NCBI GenBank assembly: GCA_034770075.1
Contig: CM068383.1
Location: forward strand, 6,181,415-6,245,414
DNA length: 64,000 nt
From: Aralia elata
Taxonomy: Eukaryota > Streptophyta > Magnoliopsida > Apiales > Araliaceae
Reading direction: 5' to 3'
Below, piece after piece: positions 48,735 through 58,650 of this stretch. Made by a program: the position numbers and the translations under genes. The notes under the pieces are model-generated. The model saw only the letters and a list, made by a program, of their open reading frames with translations, had not been told where the DNA came from and made no database searches. How positions within the stretch are numbered: the first letter of the stretch is position 1; each line of letters begins with the position of its first letter.

Positions 48735-49130
48735 TTACCTTAAAAGGGCATTCGGCGATTTGAGTTGAAAGAAAAACTTAGTCCGTATTATATTGGTCCA
48801 TTTTAGATCTTGGATAGAGTTGGTGAGGTTGCATATCGGTTAACTCTGCCTCCACAACTAGTTCATGTACATAATGTGTTTCATGTGTCGATATTGATGA
48901 GTTACCATTATCATTCGTTGCATGTGGTGCAATATTCGTTCGATAAAATTCGGGAGGATCTTACTCGTGAAGAGCAAGCCGATGCGATTTTAGATCGTGA
49001 AAAGTAGATTATGAGGAGGAAGACAATTTCATTTATTAAAGTTTTGTGGAGAAATCATTAGGAGAGGAAAGCTACTTGGGAGATGGAAGACTTTATTCGA
49101 GCAGACTATCCGCATCTTTTTGATAATTAG
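48735..49130 (+). pseudogene. gypsy integrase C-terminus relic
   Basis: The translation gives ELKEKLSP, YYIGPF (then a stop), ILDRVGEVAYRLTLPPQL, VHNVFHVSIL and, after the stop at 49005-49007, VLWRNH and ATWEMEDFIRADYPHLF. This is the hallmark C-terminal integrase/chromodomain-like tail of Ty3/gypsy pol. It ends with TAG near 49129, about 45 bp before the polypurine tract AAGGGGGAGG (49171-49180). Confidence 0.9.
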
Positions 49131-49183
49131 GTACGTTCTTTTCTTTTGATTCCGGAGATGAAATCCTTTTAAGGGGGAGGTGA

Positions 49184-51218
49184 TGTAATACCCAGAAAAA
49201 AAAAATTACATTTAAAATATTTTAATTGGATTTTTCTTATATTGAGTCAAATTGTATTTAATTTACGTGAACTATAATAAGTATATGATTACATTAATTT
49301 GGGCCTTTTAACTAATTGGGTCAAACTAATGTCTAAATATTTAAGTTTGGGTTGTCAAACTAATTGAGACCAATTTTAATTGTTGGGTTTAAAGACCAAA
49401 TTATTATAAGTGTAACTTTAATATATTAAGTTAGGGTTTCCCTAAGATTGATACTGCAGTAAACGAAGAAAGAAGAAGCGGAAGGAGAGGGATAGAACGA
49501 GGCTGAAATTTAAAAAAATTCTTCATCATATTCTTCTTCTCAAAAGGTAATTATTGGACTATTTTTTAATACAAAATAATTATTTTGTTACTGCAATTAC
49601 AATATACTTTATTGTTATGTATACAATCTATTTTTAAAAATTTATTTTGCGGTTTGATTAATCCAATTTGTTAATACAATTTTGATTTGTAATTGAGATA
49701 TATAATACAGTAGATAAGAAAGTTAATAATAATCGTAGGTTTAATACGTAAGTAATATACATATATATATATATCACAATTGCATGATGAATCGGTAGCT
49801 TAATAGTAGTATTACAGGGGTTTTAAGAATTAATAAAATTGCATCTATATTATTATAACGTTAACCATATTAAATTAAAATGATATTTTTGCATTACTAA
49901 AGTGTATTGAACATATTCTTAACTCTAGAGGATATATGAATTAGTATTAAAACAATTAAGTTATAAAAAGAAAATACATAAATTTTATATGTTAGTAATT
50001 TAATTAATAGTCTTGTATTATTTTGATAATTATATAGATCGCATTGCGGAGATTTAGCGATGTGATATTTGAGTTCGGTGAATTATTTTGGTATTATATT
50101 TAGGTACGGATTCTGTACTTATTCAGTGATATTCTTGTTAAATTTAATTAATTCGTTTTGTTCTTCGTTTTAAATTTAAATATTATTTCACATAATTGTT
50201 CCGTGTGAAATTAATTTGATAGTTTCATGTTGGCGTTGGTACATGTAACTCGTATTTGTACTCTTTGAACTAATTAATCATGCCAATATGTTTTGGAGAC
50301 TTTATTCGTTTGTATCATTCTTCATATATTTTCGTTCACATTCGGGAGTTGTTTTGATCATTGATATCTTGTGAATATTTAAAAATGTTCGTATTTGATA
50401 ATTCGATGTCATTTGAAAATGGCCATGTAAGCCTTGTGATTTGAACCCCTTTTGGCTTACATTTTGTAGTTTGATCCTTAAAGTATATTTGAGCTAACCA
50501 CCTGTGGGGATACCACAGGCATGTCCTCTTGACACCGGGACATGACACCTTCCGTGGTGGTGTGATCAGTTAACGGCTTATTCTTTTATTTTGTTTGCTC
50601 TGAGTGTGAGCTTTGGCTATTTGATATGTTTGTTCAGGATATGTATGGGTCAACCCAGTATTTGATTTGATTTGTTTGGCGGATTAGTGATGTATGTGTC
50701 GTGCGTACTATCCGATTTGATTTGCATACATCATGATATCGATATATTTTGTTAGCCTTTGGCTATTTATATTTGAGCTCAGTATGAAATTGTTACCTTA
50801 TAACCATTTGATTCAGCCTTATTTTGTTTGGAATTCTTTTGACTATAGTTCTGTTCGACAGTGTTTATCATTTGTATATGGTCTCACTAATTTTGATATA
50901 TTCGTAATTCGTTTGTAATTCACATTTGTTCGTTCATTCGATTTTTTTGGTATGTTATACATTGTGGTATATTTGTACATTTTTATATCCGTATTGGGCA
51001 TTTGGCTCATGCTGTATTTTTCTTCCGGCAGGTTTGTAGGCTGATTAAGGATTTCGTGTGAAGAGAGAGTTTGCCTTTGACCATCTAGGTTGATTTGAAT
51101 TTTAAGTGTTGATCAATTTTGTTTATTCTATAAATTTTTGGAGAATTGTATTTATTATTTTGAGGGTTGTTGTGTTTTGCACGTGACCTCCCTTTCTATT
51201 CGGGAAGGGAATGTTACA
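49184..51218 (+). repeat. 3' LTR of the gypsy element
   Basis: It starts TGTAATACCCAG just after the polypurine tract (the true start may be TGATG at 49181) and ends TGTTACA before the GATAT duplication; about 2.03 kb. No coding frames of note. Confidence 0.7.
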
Positions 51219-52505
51219 GATATGCATATACTACGTTTGTGAAAGAAAAATAAGAGATGATGAGAAAGTGAGAGAGTATAAATAGAAATAAAAGAGAGAA
51301 ACAAAAAAAGAAAAAGGCCGACATGTATATTTTGGTTTTTTTATATAGGTGCTAAACTGTTAATTGGTAGAAGGTTTCATGATTAATCGGTACAAAGTGA
51401 CATGAGAGTTTGGCCGTTTAGGATCACTACTGGTCCTGGTGACAAGCCCATGATTGTGGTAAACTACAAAGGCGAAAAGAAGAAATTTACTGCTGAAGAG
51501 ATCACATCTATGGTCCTCATAAAGATGAAGGTAATTGCTGAGACTTACCTTGGAAATTTTGTGAAGGACGAGGTTGTTACTGTTCCCGCCTACTTTAATG
51601 ATTTCCGGCAGGCTACAAAGGATGCTGGAGCCATTGTTGGAGCTGGACATGTGTTTGAGTGATGCCAAGATGGATAAGAGTAGGATCCATAATGTTGTCA
51701 CTGTGTGTGGGTAGGTCTACTAGAATTCCAAAGGTCCAGCAGCTATTGCGAGATTTCTTGAATGAAAAAGAGCTCTACAAGACCATTAATCCTGATGAGG
51801 CTGTTGCATATGGTGCAACCATGCAAGATGGTGTTTTAAGTGGGGAAAAAATGAAAAGATTCAAGACTTGGTGCTTTTAGATGTTACTCATTTAACCCTA
51901 GGTGTGGAAAAGGTTGGGCTGACAATGGCAGTTGTTGTTCCTCCAAACACAACTATTCCCACCAAAAAAAGCATAATAGTAACAACAGTACTTGATTATC
52001 AGACAATGACGCGGATCATTGCCGAAATAGGAGAGTTTGGTCACTGCAACTGGCTTGTGGAGGTGTACAAGTGTGAGGACAAGCTGAAGGAGCTCGAGGC
52101 CATTTGTAATCTAGTCATTGCCAAAACAGCTGAGTTTGGTCACCGGCAGAAGAAGAATAGCTCTCATAGACATGAATTTATCTTGTACTTCTTTTTTCTC
52201 ATCATTTTGATTGGTGGAAATAATATTCTTATCTTCCTTGAGCTAGATCTGGAGTGATTTCGTCAGAGTTAATTAGGGAAGAGTTTGACGGGCCAATGGT
52301 TTGATGAGAAGACATGATCAATAAAGATTTCTTATAAAAAAATTCTATAAATTAATAGGTGAAATATGGGTTGTTATAAGAGCAGAAGAGTAGAGTCCCT
52401 TCACACACACAGAGACAAGTAGAAATATAATAAAATAGAAACATATAGACTATAATGAGTATGTTGTAAAGCACTAAAATCATGTAAAAAGGTTATATAT
52501 ATATA

Positions 52506-52758
52506 CAGAAAATTTCAAGAGCAGAACTCTTAAAGAGTATAACTAGCAGAACTCTCTTTAGCGACGGACAGGCGACAGTTTTGTCCGTCGCCATAGGTCC
52601 GGTCCGTCGCCATAGTTTTTAGCGACGAAATATGTTGTCCGTCGCTAAAAGTTATGGCGACGGACTGGACCTATGGCGACAGATAAAATCGTCGCCTGTC
52701 CGTCGCTAAAGAGAGTTCTGCTAGTTATGCTATTTAAAAGTTCTACTCTTGAAGCTTG
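52506..52758. mobile_element. Micron-like foldback element 2
   Basis: A 250-bp near-palindrome. Arms contain TTCAAGAGCAGAACTCT, CTAGCAGAACTCTCTTTAGC and GCGACGGACAGGCGACAG, with complements on the right. It is inserted between a TA run (52494-52504) and the TC/TA/AG tract at 52759-52829. It would fold into a long hairpin if transcribed. No coding capacity. Confidence 0.85.

Positions 52759-52829
<71 letters not shown>
52759..52829. repeat. (TC)n(TA)n(AG)n microsatellite
   Basis: TC, TA and AG dinucleotide tracts in sequence, themselves palindromic, between two foldback elements. Confidence 0.96.
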
Positions 52830-52834
<5 letters not shown>

Positions 52835-53060
52835 TCAAGAGCATGCCCCCTTATATGACATACCAAGTATACCCTCTTTAGCGACAGACCGGGCGACAGT
52901 TTGGTCCGTCGACATAGGTTCGGTCCATCGCTATATCCGTCGCTAAAAGCTATAGCGATGGACCAAGTCTATGGCGACGGACCAAACTGTCGCCCGATCA
53001 GTCGTTAAAGGGGATATGTTTCGTATGTCATATAAGGGGGTATGCTCTTGATCCTCTCCT
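52829..53060. mobile_element. Micron-like foldback element 3
   Basis: A second near-palindrome of about 230 bp. Arms carry GGATCAAGAGCATGCCCCCT, TTATATGACATAC and GGGCGACAGTTTGGTCCGTC with complements. The core is related to element 2 (GCGACGGAC, GGCGACAG) but the outer arms are not. A TA microsatellite (53062-53092) follows directly. Confidence 0.85.

Positions 53061-53061
<1 letters not shown>

Positions 53062-53092
<31 letters not shown>
53062..53092. repeat. (TA)n microsatellite
   Basis: TA tract between foldback elements 3 and 4. Confidence 0.96.
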
Positions 53093-53094
<2 letters not shown>

Positions 53095-53937
53095 AAAAAT
53101 GATTCATAACACATATTTTCTATGAATCAAAAATTGACATACACCATCTATACCATTGAAAACAAGAAGTAAGGACCAAGATTAGAAACTGAAAATTGAC
53201 GTTCGTTACTATTAATAGCGGATGGTAAAAAAACACATACCATCCACTATTAATTGTAGCGGACGCTAATCAGAATAAGAGTTTGTCATTATTAACCAGA
53301 GTTTAACTTTATTAACTAGGATTTAGGTGGTGTTTGATTGCATCTTAACAACCCACCTTTTAATGTATCTTAAGAGTCCATATCTTTGTATTAAAAGGTC
53401 ATATGAATAGTTTAGAGTCATATTTGTATCTTAACTATTCAGAGGTAAACTGTTAAAATGTATTAAGATGCAATCAAATACCACCTTAGAGTTTATAAAC
53501 TAGGGTTAAAGGTTTATTAACTAGGTTTAAGGGTTTATTAACTAGGGTTTAGGATTTATTAACTAGAGTTTATAATTTATTAACCAGGATTTAAAGTTTA
53601 TTAGGGTTTATGGTTTATTAACCAGGATTTAGGGTTTATTAACTAGAGGTTAATAAGGTTAATAAATCCTAAATCTTGGTTAAAAAAGGAGTTAATAAAC
53701 TCTAAACCCTAGTTTATAAACTCTTAACTCGGGTTAATAAACCCTGAGCGCTAGTTAATAAAGCCAAATTGTTATTTTGATTAGCGTCCGCTACTATTAG
53801 TAGCGGATGATATGTGTTTTTTTACCGTCCGGACGTTGATTTTCAGTTTTTAATTCTGGTCGTTCCTTCTTGTTTTCAATGGTATAGATTTTGTACGCCC
53901 TATAAGAAATCGTAGCAAATACGTGCTACGAATCATA

Positions 53938-53941
<4 letters not shown>
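53093..53941. mobile_element. foldback element 4 with telomere-like internal repeats
   Basis: Imperfect inverted ends of about 170 bp. The left arm has ATGATTCATAACACATATTT, CTATACCATTGAAAACAAGA and GTAGCGGACGCTAATC; the right arm has their complements (GATTAGCGTCCGCTAC). The centre contains many degenerate copies of a roughly 20-bp unit around TTTATTAACTAGGGTTTAGG, which includes telomere-type TTTAGGG. The orientation of that unit inverts near 53655. A Tourist-like MITE is nested at 53326-53485. TA microsatellites lie on both sides. Confidence 0.75.
53326..53485. mobile_element. Tourist-like MITE nested in foldback element 4
   Basis: A 160-bp element with inverted ends GGTGGTGTTTGATTGCATCT and its near-perfect complement at 53464-53485, flanked by the 3-bp repeat TTA (53323-53325 and 53486-53488). 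That duplication size and the GGTG-type end fit PIF/Harbinger Tourist elements. Confidence 0.8.

Positions 53942-53989
<48 letters not shown>
53942..53989. repeat. (AT)n microsatellite
   Basis: A 48-base AT tract directly right of foldback element 4. Confidence 0.96.
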
Positions 53990-53991
<2 letters not shown>

Positions 53992-54071
53992 TAATGACTT
54001 CTATCGGGATAAAAACAATCTGCATGCTAGTCTTGCAGTTCTTAGAAGATAACTAGCAAATGTTAATGGCA

Positions 54072-54239
54072 TCACCAACCATGATTTTCAAAACCAACAA
54101 CATAAGATGAGCCATTCTTGGTGTGAGAAGTGCTTTTAATGGTGAATGTTCTATGTGGACCTTCTTCATCAAAACTTATACACATGGGAGTAACCTCAAA
54201 TGAATATGCATCAATAAGAGCAGAAGAATATATTTGTCC
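54072..54239 (-). pseudogene. unidentified exon-like scrap
   Basis: The minus strand has a possible acceptor AG, then about 55 codons starting GQIYSSALIDAYSFEV and ending GSSYVVGFENHGW and a stop. The pattern (EVTP..ISFDEEG...FTIK...SSYVVG) loosely resembles the C-terminal fn3-like domain of plant subtilases. No neighbouring exon was found, so I call it a scrap. Confidence 0.25.
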
Positions 54240-54271
54240 TGCGCATAAATTAGCATGATACTATCAATAAT

Positions 54272-55980
54272 TAGACTTGGCGATGTGGTTTATAAATTGA
54301 TAGGTCAAATCAAATTAAATACAATTGGGTTGGTTAACTACATTAGATAATTTGGGTTGGTTATAGTTTGAGTCCATATTTTTTAAAAGAAATAAAGATC
54401 CAAACCAGTTAACTAGCTTTTGACCCATTTTTTTTCTTTTCTTCGGTTTGAACGTATGAACCAGTTAACTAGCTATCGGCTCTCTCTTCTTCTTGATCGC
54501 GATAATTCCCCTAATTCCTCCTCTTCTCCACTTCCGGATAGGCACTTCAATAACTGTCCCCGCACTTCAACTCCATTCCGCCTGTTGATTTTGGGTTCTA
54601 GGGATTTCTGTGGAAAAATCTCTATTGGATCAATAAAAATCCTAAACCTAGATTTCACTTCAATGCTAATCAGGTGTGTAATTTTTCTTTTTCCTATTTT
54701 TCCTATTGATTGCTGGGTTTTGAGAAGTGAGTAATTTGACTTTTCTCATTATTGGGTTTGTTGAATTTTGAATTGGCATTAGTATATGGAGAACATTGTT
54801 GTGTATTGGTCTATGGTTTCCTGCTTTTTTTGAGAATAATATTGAAACCCTTTTAGTGTACATTGAAACCCTTTTAGTAATAGCTACTCTTTAGCAGCGT
54901 GTACCTTTGTTAGGATTCAATTGCATAGGGAGAGTGATTCTTTTAACTTGCAGTTTAACTAAAACACTAATAATCGAAATAGAGAATTAGAGAAAATAGT
55001 GGGAATGCCATTGGACAAATGTTAAACTTATAAAACATCAAATGGAGGAATCAGTTTTTTGGGTTGAAATTTTAACACTCTATAAACAAGTACTTGTAAT
55101 GCTTTCAACTCATTGTTATGCTAAGTTCAATAGAAGCCAAAAAAACACAAAAAGTTAAAGACTCTACATGAATGGAGTTGAATGCAGTGCTCTGTGCTCC
55201 CCAGAAAACGATTTTAAAATCAAGAAAATTACTCCTGAGAAATATTTGAACTGCCCTAATTTGCCTTGATCAATTTTGTAGCCTCTGATAAATTTCTTTA
55301 GTTGGACCAAAACACAATTAGTACCTATTCCCTTGAACCTTCAGCCAGAAAAATGTAACAACAAAACAATAAAATATTGCAGAGCATATATGCTTTCAAT
55401 TAATGTACATGCAATTTGTGAATTCCAAGTTACTTGCATCAAAATCCAACTAAAGATCTGCTTGTTAGCATTGTACATTTGATCCGCATTCGCTACCTTT
55501 AAGGGAAACAACTAATTTGTCAAGCACATCTTTATATTTATTTATCTCATTTTCATTCGTTTATTTGTGTGGCATCTAACATCTCAACTTGATTTAGGAA
55601 ACAAATGACCAGATTAATGAAACTTGTTGGTACGGACCTCTCAACTTGACTTTTAGATTTTGATATACACTATCATGGAAGAACAAAACATGTCTACAAG
55701 TACGGGTACAAAACGGAGCGGTGAACAAAGCACATCTACTAGTACAGGTACAAAACATTCTAAGAAATGCACCTCTTTAGTTTGGGAGCAATTTGAAAAA
55801 GTTGTCATTGATGAAAAACGAAAAGCCAAATGTAAAGATTGTGGTCAAATTTATGCATGTGAACATGGTACTATTAATATGCTTCAATATGTTACCTTAA
55901 AACATGGAATAGAATTACTAGATGATGAGTTAGAAAAGGTGCCTGCAGATTAAAATCACTATAAGAATTAATGGCAAAAT
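54272..55980 (+). mobile_element. 5' part of a hAT transposon
   Basis: It starts with a subterminal region of the kind seen at plant hAT ends (GGCGATGTGGTTTATAAATT, AATTGGGTTGGTTAAC). An apparent untranslated leader follows (about 54440-54673, with a possible donor after CTAATCAG), then a first coding exon with a BED finger. The rest of the transposase and the 3' end are absent; the sequence passes into the satellite near 56036. The left boundary is uncertain and no target duplication could be checked. Confidence 0.5.
55675..55953 (+). pseudogene. BED-type zinc finger of a hAT transposase (fragment)
   Basis: It starts MEEQNMSTSTGTKRSGEQST and reaches TSLVWEQFEKVVIDEKRKAK, CKDCGQIYACEHGTINML. 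That is the N-terminal DNA-binding BED finger of RICESLEEPER/DAYSLEEPER-type hAT transposases. The cysteine pair is present, but the first His of the usual LRHH or LRRH position is replaced (LQYVTLKH). A stop follows at 55951-55953, and no dimerisation or catalytic domain is found. Probably inactive. Confidence 0.75.
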
Positions 55981-56035
55981 AATCAAAAACACTCCTTCAC
56001 TTTTGTCGAACATGAGGGAATTCGTGAAGTGCATC

Positions 56036-58650
56036 GTTAGGCGAAACACCTCTTATATATTTCAAACACGTGACAACTTATGAGACTCGATTCAGAATTT
56101 CGATGGCCGAGTTATTTGCGTTTTCCTAACTTATATAAAGAACACTTAGAAAAATTTAGGAAAACTCGGCCAAAACGTGCCCCGGACGTCGAAACGATGT
56201 GAAAACCATAGGCAAAACACCTCTTATATATTTCAAACATGTGATAACTTATGAGACTCGATTCCGAGTTCTGGCGGCCGAGTTATCTGCTCGTTTGCCT
56301 AACTTATATAAAGAGCACTTAGAAAAATTTAAAAAAACTAGACCAAAACGGGCCCTGGGCGTCGAAACGACACAAAACTATAGCCAAAATACCTCTTTAA
56401 ACATGTGACAACATACTGGACTCAATTCAGAGTTCCGATGGCCGAATTATCTGCTCATTTGCCTAACTTATATAAAAAACACTTAGAAAAATTTAGAAAA
56501 ACTAGACCCAAACGGGCCCTGGGCATCAAAACGACGCGAAACTATAGCCAAAACACCTCTTTAAACATATGACAATTTACGGGACTCGATTCAGAGTTCC
56601 GATGGCCAAGTTATCTGCTTGTTTGCCTAACTTATATAAAGAACACTTAGAATTTTTTTGAAAAACTAGATCAAAACGGGCCCTCGGCGACGAAACAATG
56701 CGAAACCATAGGTGAAACACCTCTTATATATTTCAAGCACGTGACAACTTACGGGACTCAATTCAGAATTCCGGTGGCCAAGTTATCTGCTTGCTTGCGG
56801 GTTAAATATATTTTTTCCCACTCTACTCGACCTCGGTTTACAAATGCATCATTGAACTGAATTTTTTTACAATCGAGTCACTGGACTACAAATATTTGTC
56901 AAATCGTTACAAAATCCGTTAAATATGTTGACGTTTAACAGAAACCTGACATGTGACTTGCACATGTGAGAGAGAAATTAATTTTTTGCACATTTGTCTG
57001 TATAGTGTGCCAAGGTATAAAACTTATCATATTTTAATACTAAAATTAACTAAAAACCATCACCTAGTGGAAAAGAAATTTGATACATTAATAATCTTTT
57101 AATATTATATAATTTTAAAAATTACATCAAATAAATTAAATTTAAAATAAAAAATATAACAAAATTTTTAAAGCCTACCAAACAAGCTTTAACAAATTCA
57201 ACAACTTACTCTTAAATGGGGGGAAAAGAGAAAAAAAAGGGACAGAAAATGGGAATTCTTTTTCGGAAAGGCTAAAAAAAAAATATTTTATCTTCATTTC
57301 CTCCCTTTACCCCAACCTCCGACCACCACCGTACCACCATCACACCCACCATTGTTTTAGACAAACCCAAGATCCATCCACACACACACCCCACCGCACC
57401 ACCACTACAACCACCACTGTTGTAAACAAACCAAAGATGCATATATATACATATATACAACTATCCCTTTACATGTAATCATATTTATTTTCCTGGGTTT
57501 CGAATCTGATTGAAGGAGGGAGAGATACCATTGCGATTGGTAAAAAAAAAAGTAATCGGATCCGCCCGCAGTCACAATATTGGCAACAAAGCTTTCAAAA
57601 ATTTGAATTTCAAATTCAATTTGTTCGAACCCATTTGAAACTCCAATTTATAGAATATCTCTCTGTCAATCTCTTTTAAGTGGGTTTAGAAACCCATTTG
57701 AAACCCCAATTTTTTTCAAGTATAACCTACTTACCATTTTAGATCCATCAAGTTCCTTTTCATCCTATCCATCTATGTACCATCTCCGCCGTCCGCCACC
57801 CGCCACCGCACAGGAATCGCAAGAAGAAGAAGTGGTGAGCGATGAATTTGGTGGTGGGGATAAACTTGGTGGGGTGGTAAGTAAAGGAAATGGGTATTGT
57901 TTTTTTTTTAAATAAATAATATGGATTTAATTTAATATGCCACATCATGATTTAAATAATCTAAGTAAGCTGCCACATCATTATTTAAATATTTTTAATT
58001 TTATATTTAATGTAATATATTGCCACGTATTGCCACGTCAATTTTCTGTTAAATGGTTAACGGACACAGACAACTTTATCACTTTTTGTAAATAACGTAT
58101 AATTTAATGAGTTGACCGTAAAAAAATTCAGTTCAATGATGCATTTGTAAACCTAGGTTGAGTAGAGTGGGAAAAAGTGTATTTAACCCGCTCGTTTGCC
58201 TAACTTATATAAAGAACATTTAGAAAAATTTAAGAAAACTAGACCAAAATGGGCCTCGGGCTTCGAAACGACGTGAAACTATAGGCGAAACACTTCTTAT
58301 ATATTTCAAGCACGTGACAACTTACGAGACTTGATTCGGAGTTCCGGTGGCTGAGTTATCTTCTCGTTTGCCTAACTTATATAAAGAACACTTAGAAAAA
58401 TTTAGGAAAACTAAACCAAAATGAACCCCAGGCGTCGAAACGACGTGAAACCATAGGCAAAACATCTCTTATATATTTCAAACATGTGAAAACTTACGAG
58501 ACTAGATTCGAAGTTTCGGTGGTCGAGTTATTTGCTCATTTGCCTGACTTATATAAAAGAACACTTAGAAAAATTTAGGAAAACTTGACCAAAACGGGCC
58601 CTGGGCTTCGAAACGATGTGAAACGATAGGCGAAATACCTCTTATATATT
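56036..58650. repeat. satellite of about 164-172 bp, interrupted by a transposon
   Basis: About 7 tandem units. The landmark AACACTTAGA recurs near 56141, 56313, 56478 and 56642 before the insertion and again after 58190. Each unit has GGCGAAACACCTCTTATATA, GTGACAACTTACG, GAGTTATCTGCTCGTTTGCC and AAACGGGCCCTGGGCGTCGA in that order, with about 10-20 per cent divergence. The insertion at 56799-58189 splits it. Its origin is unknown. Confidence 0.88.
56799..58189. mobile_element. non-autonomous Mutator-like element inside the satellite
   Basis: A 1391-bp element with long terminal inverted repeats, left GGGTTAAATATATTTTTTCC and right complement GGGTTAAATACACTTTTTCC, continuing with high identity for about 75 bp. 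It is flanked by 10-bp near-repeats GCTTGCTTGC (56789-56798) and GCTCGTTTGC (58190-58199); a 9-10 bp duplication is typical of MULEs. The interior has no transposase. It contains CCACC-rich sequence (about 57310-57420) and two AT-rich parts. Confidence 0.8.

Larger units (their letters stand above)
48546..51218 (+). mobile_element. decayed Ty3/gypsy element in the HSP70 intron
   Basis: Flanked by the 5-bp repeat GATAT (48541-48545 and 51219-51223). The left edge TGTAATAACCC resembles the 3' LTR start TGTAATACCCAG, so a short 5' LTR piece remains. Nearly all of the interior is deleted; only the integrase C-terminus survives. The 3' LTR (about 49184-51218) ends AATGTTACA. The insertion is younger than the HSP70 gene. 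Confidence 0.8.
48191..52160 (+). pseudogene. cytosolic HSP70/HSC70 pseudogene
   Basis: HSP70 is an ATP-driven chaperone of about 650 residues; only parts remain. Exon 1 (48191-48392) begins MVNGEGGAAIGIDLG; after frameshifts it reads VEIIANEQGNVVAF in another frame and ends NPVNTVFG. The intron (48393-51348) sits in the same codon as the conserved intron of plant HSC70 genes, so this is a decayed genomic copy, not a retrocopy. Exon 2 (from 51349) encodes GRRF, then GPGDKPMIVVNYKGEKKKF and VVTVPAYFND. About 170 residues of the ATPase domain are then missing, and it continues with DAKMDKS, STRIPKVQQLL and INPDEAVAYGA. The substrate-binding domain is mostly lost, ending at EDKLKELEAICN. Several frames are used. 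It cannot make a chaperone. Confidence 0.93.

Noticed and set aside
52645..52866. Frames encoding Ser-Leu and Arg-Glu runs
   Set aside because: They are products of the TC/AG microsatellite and the foldback arms.
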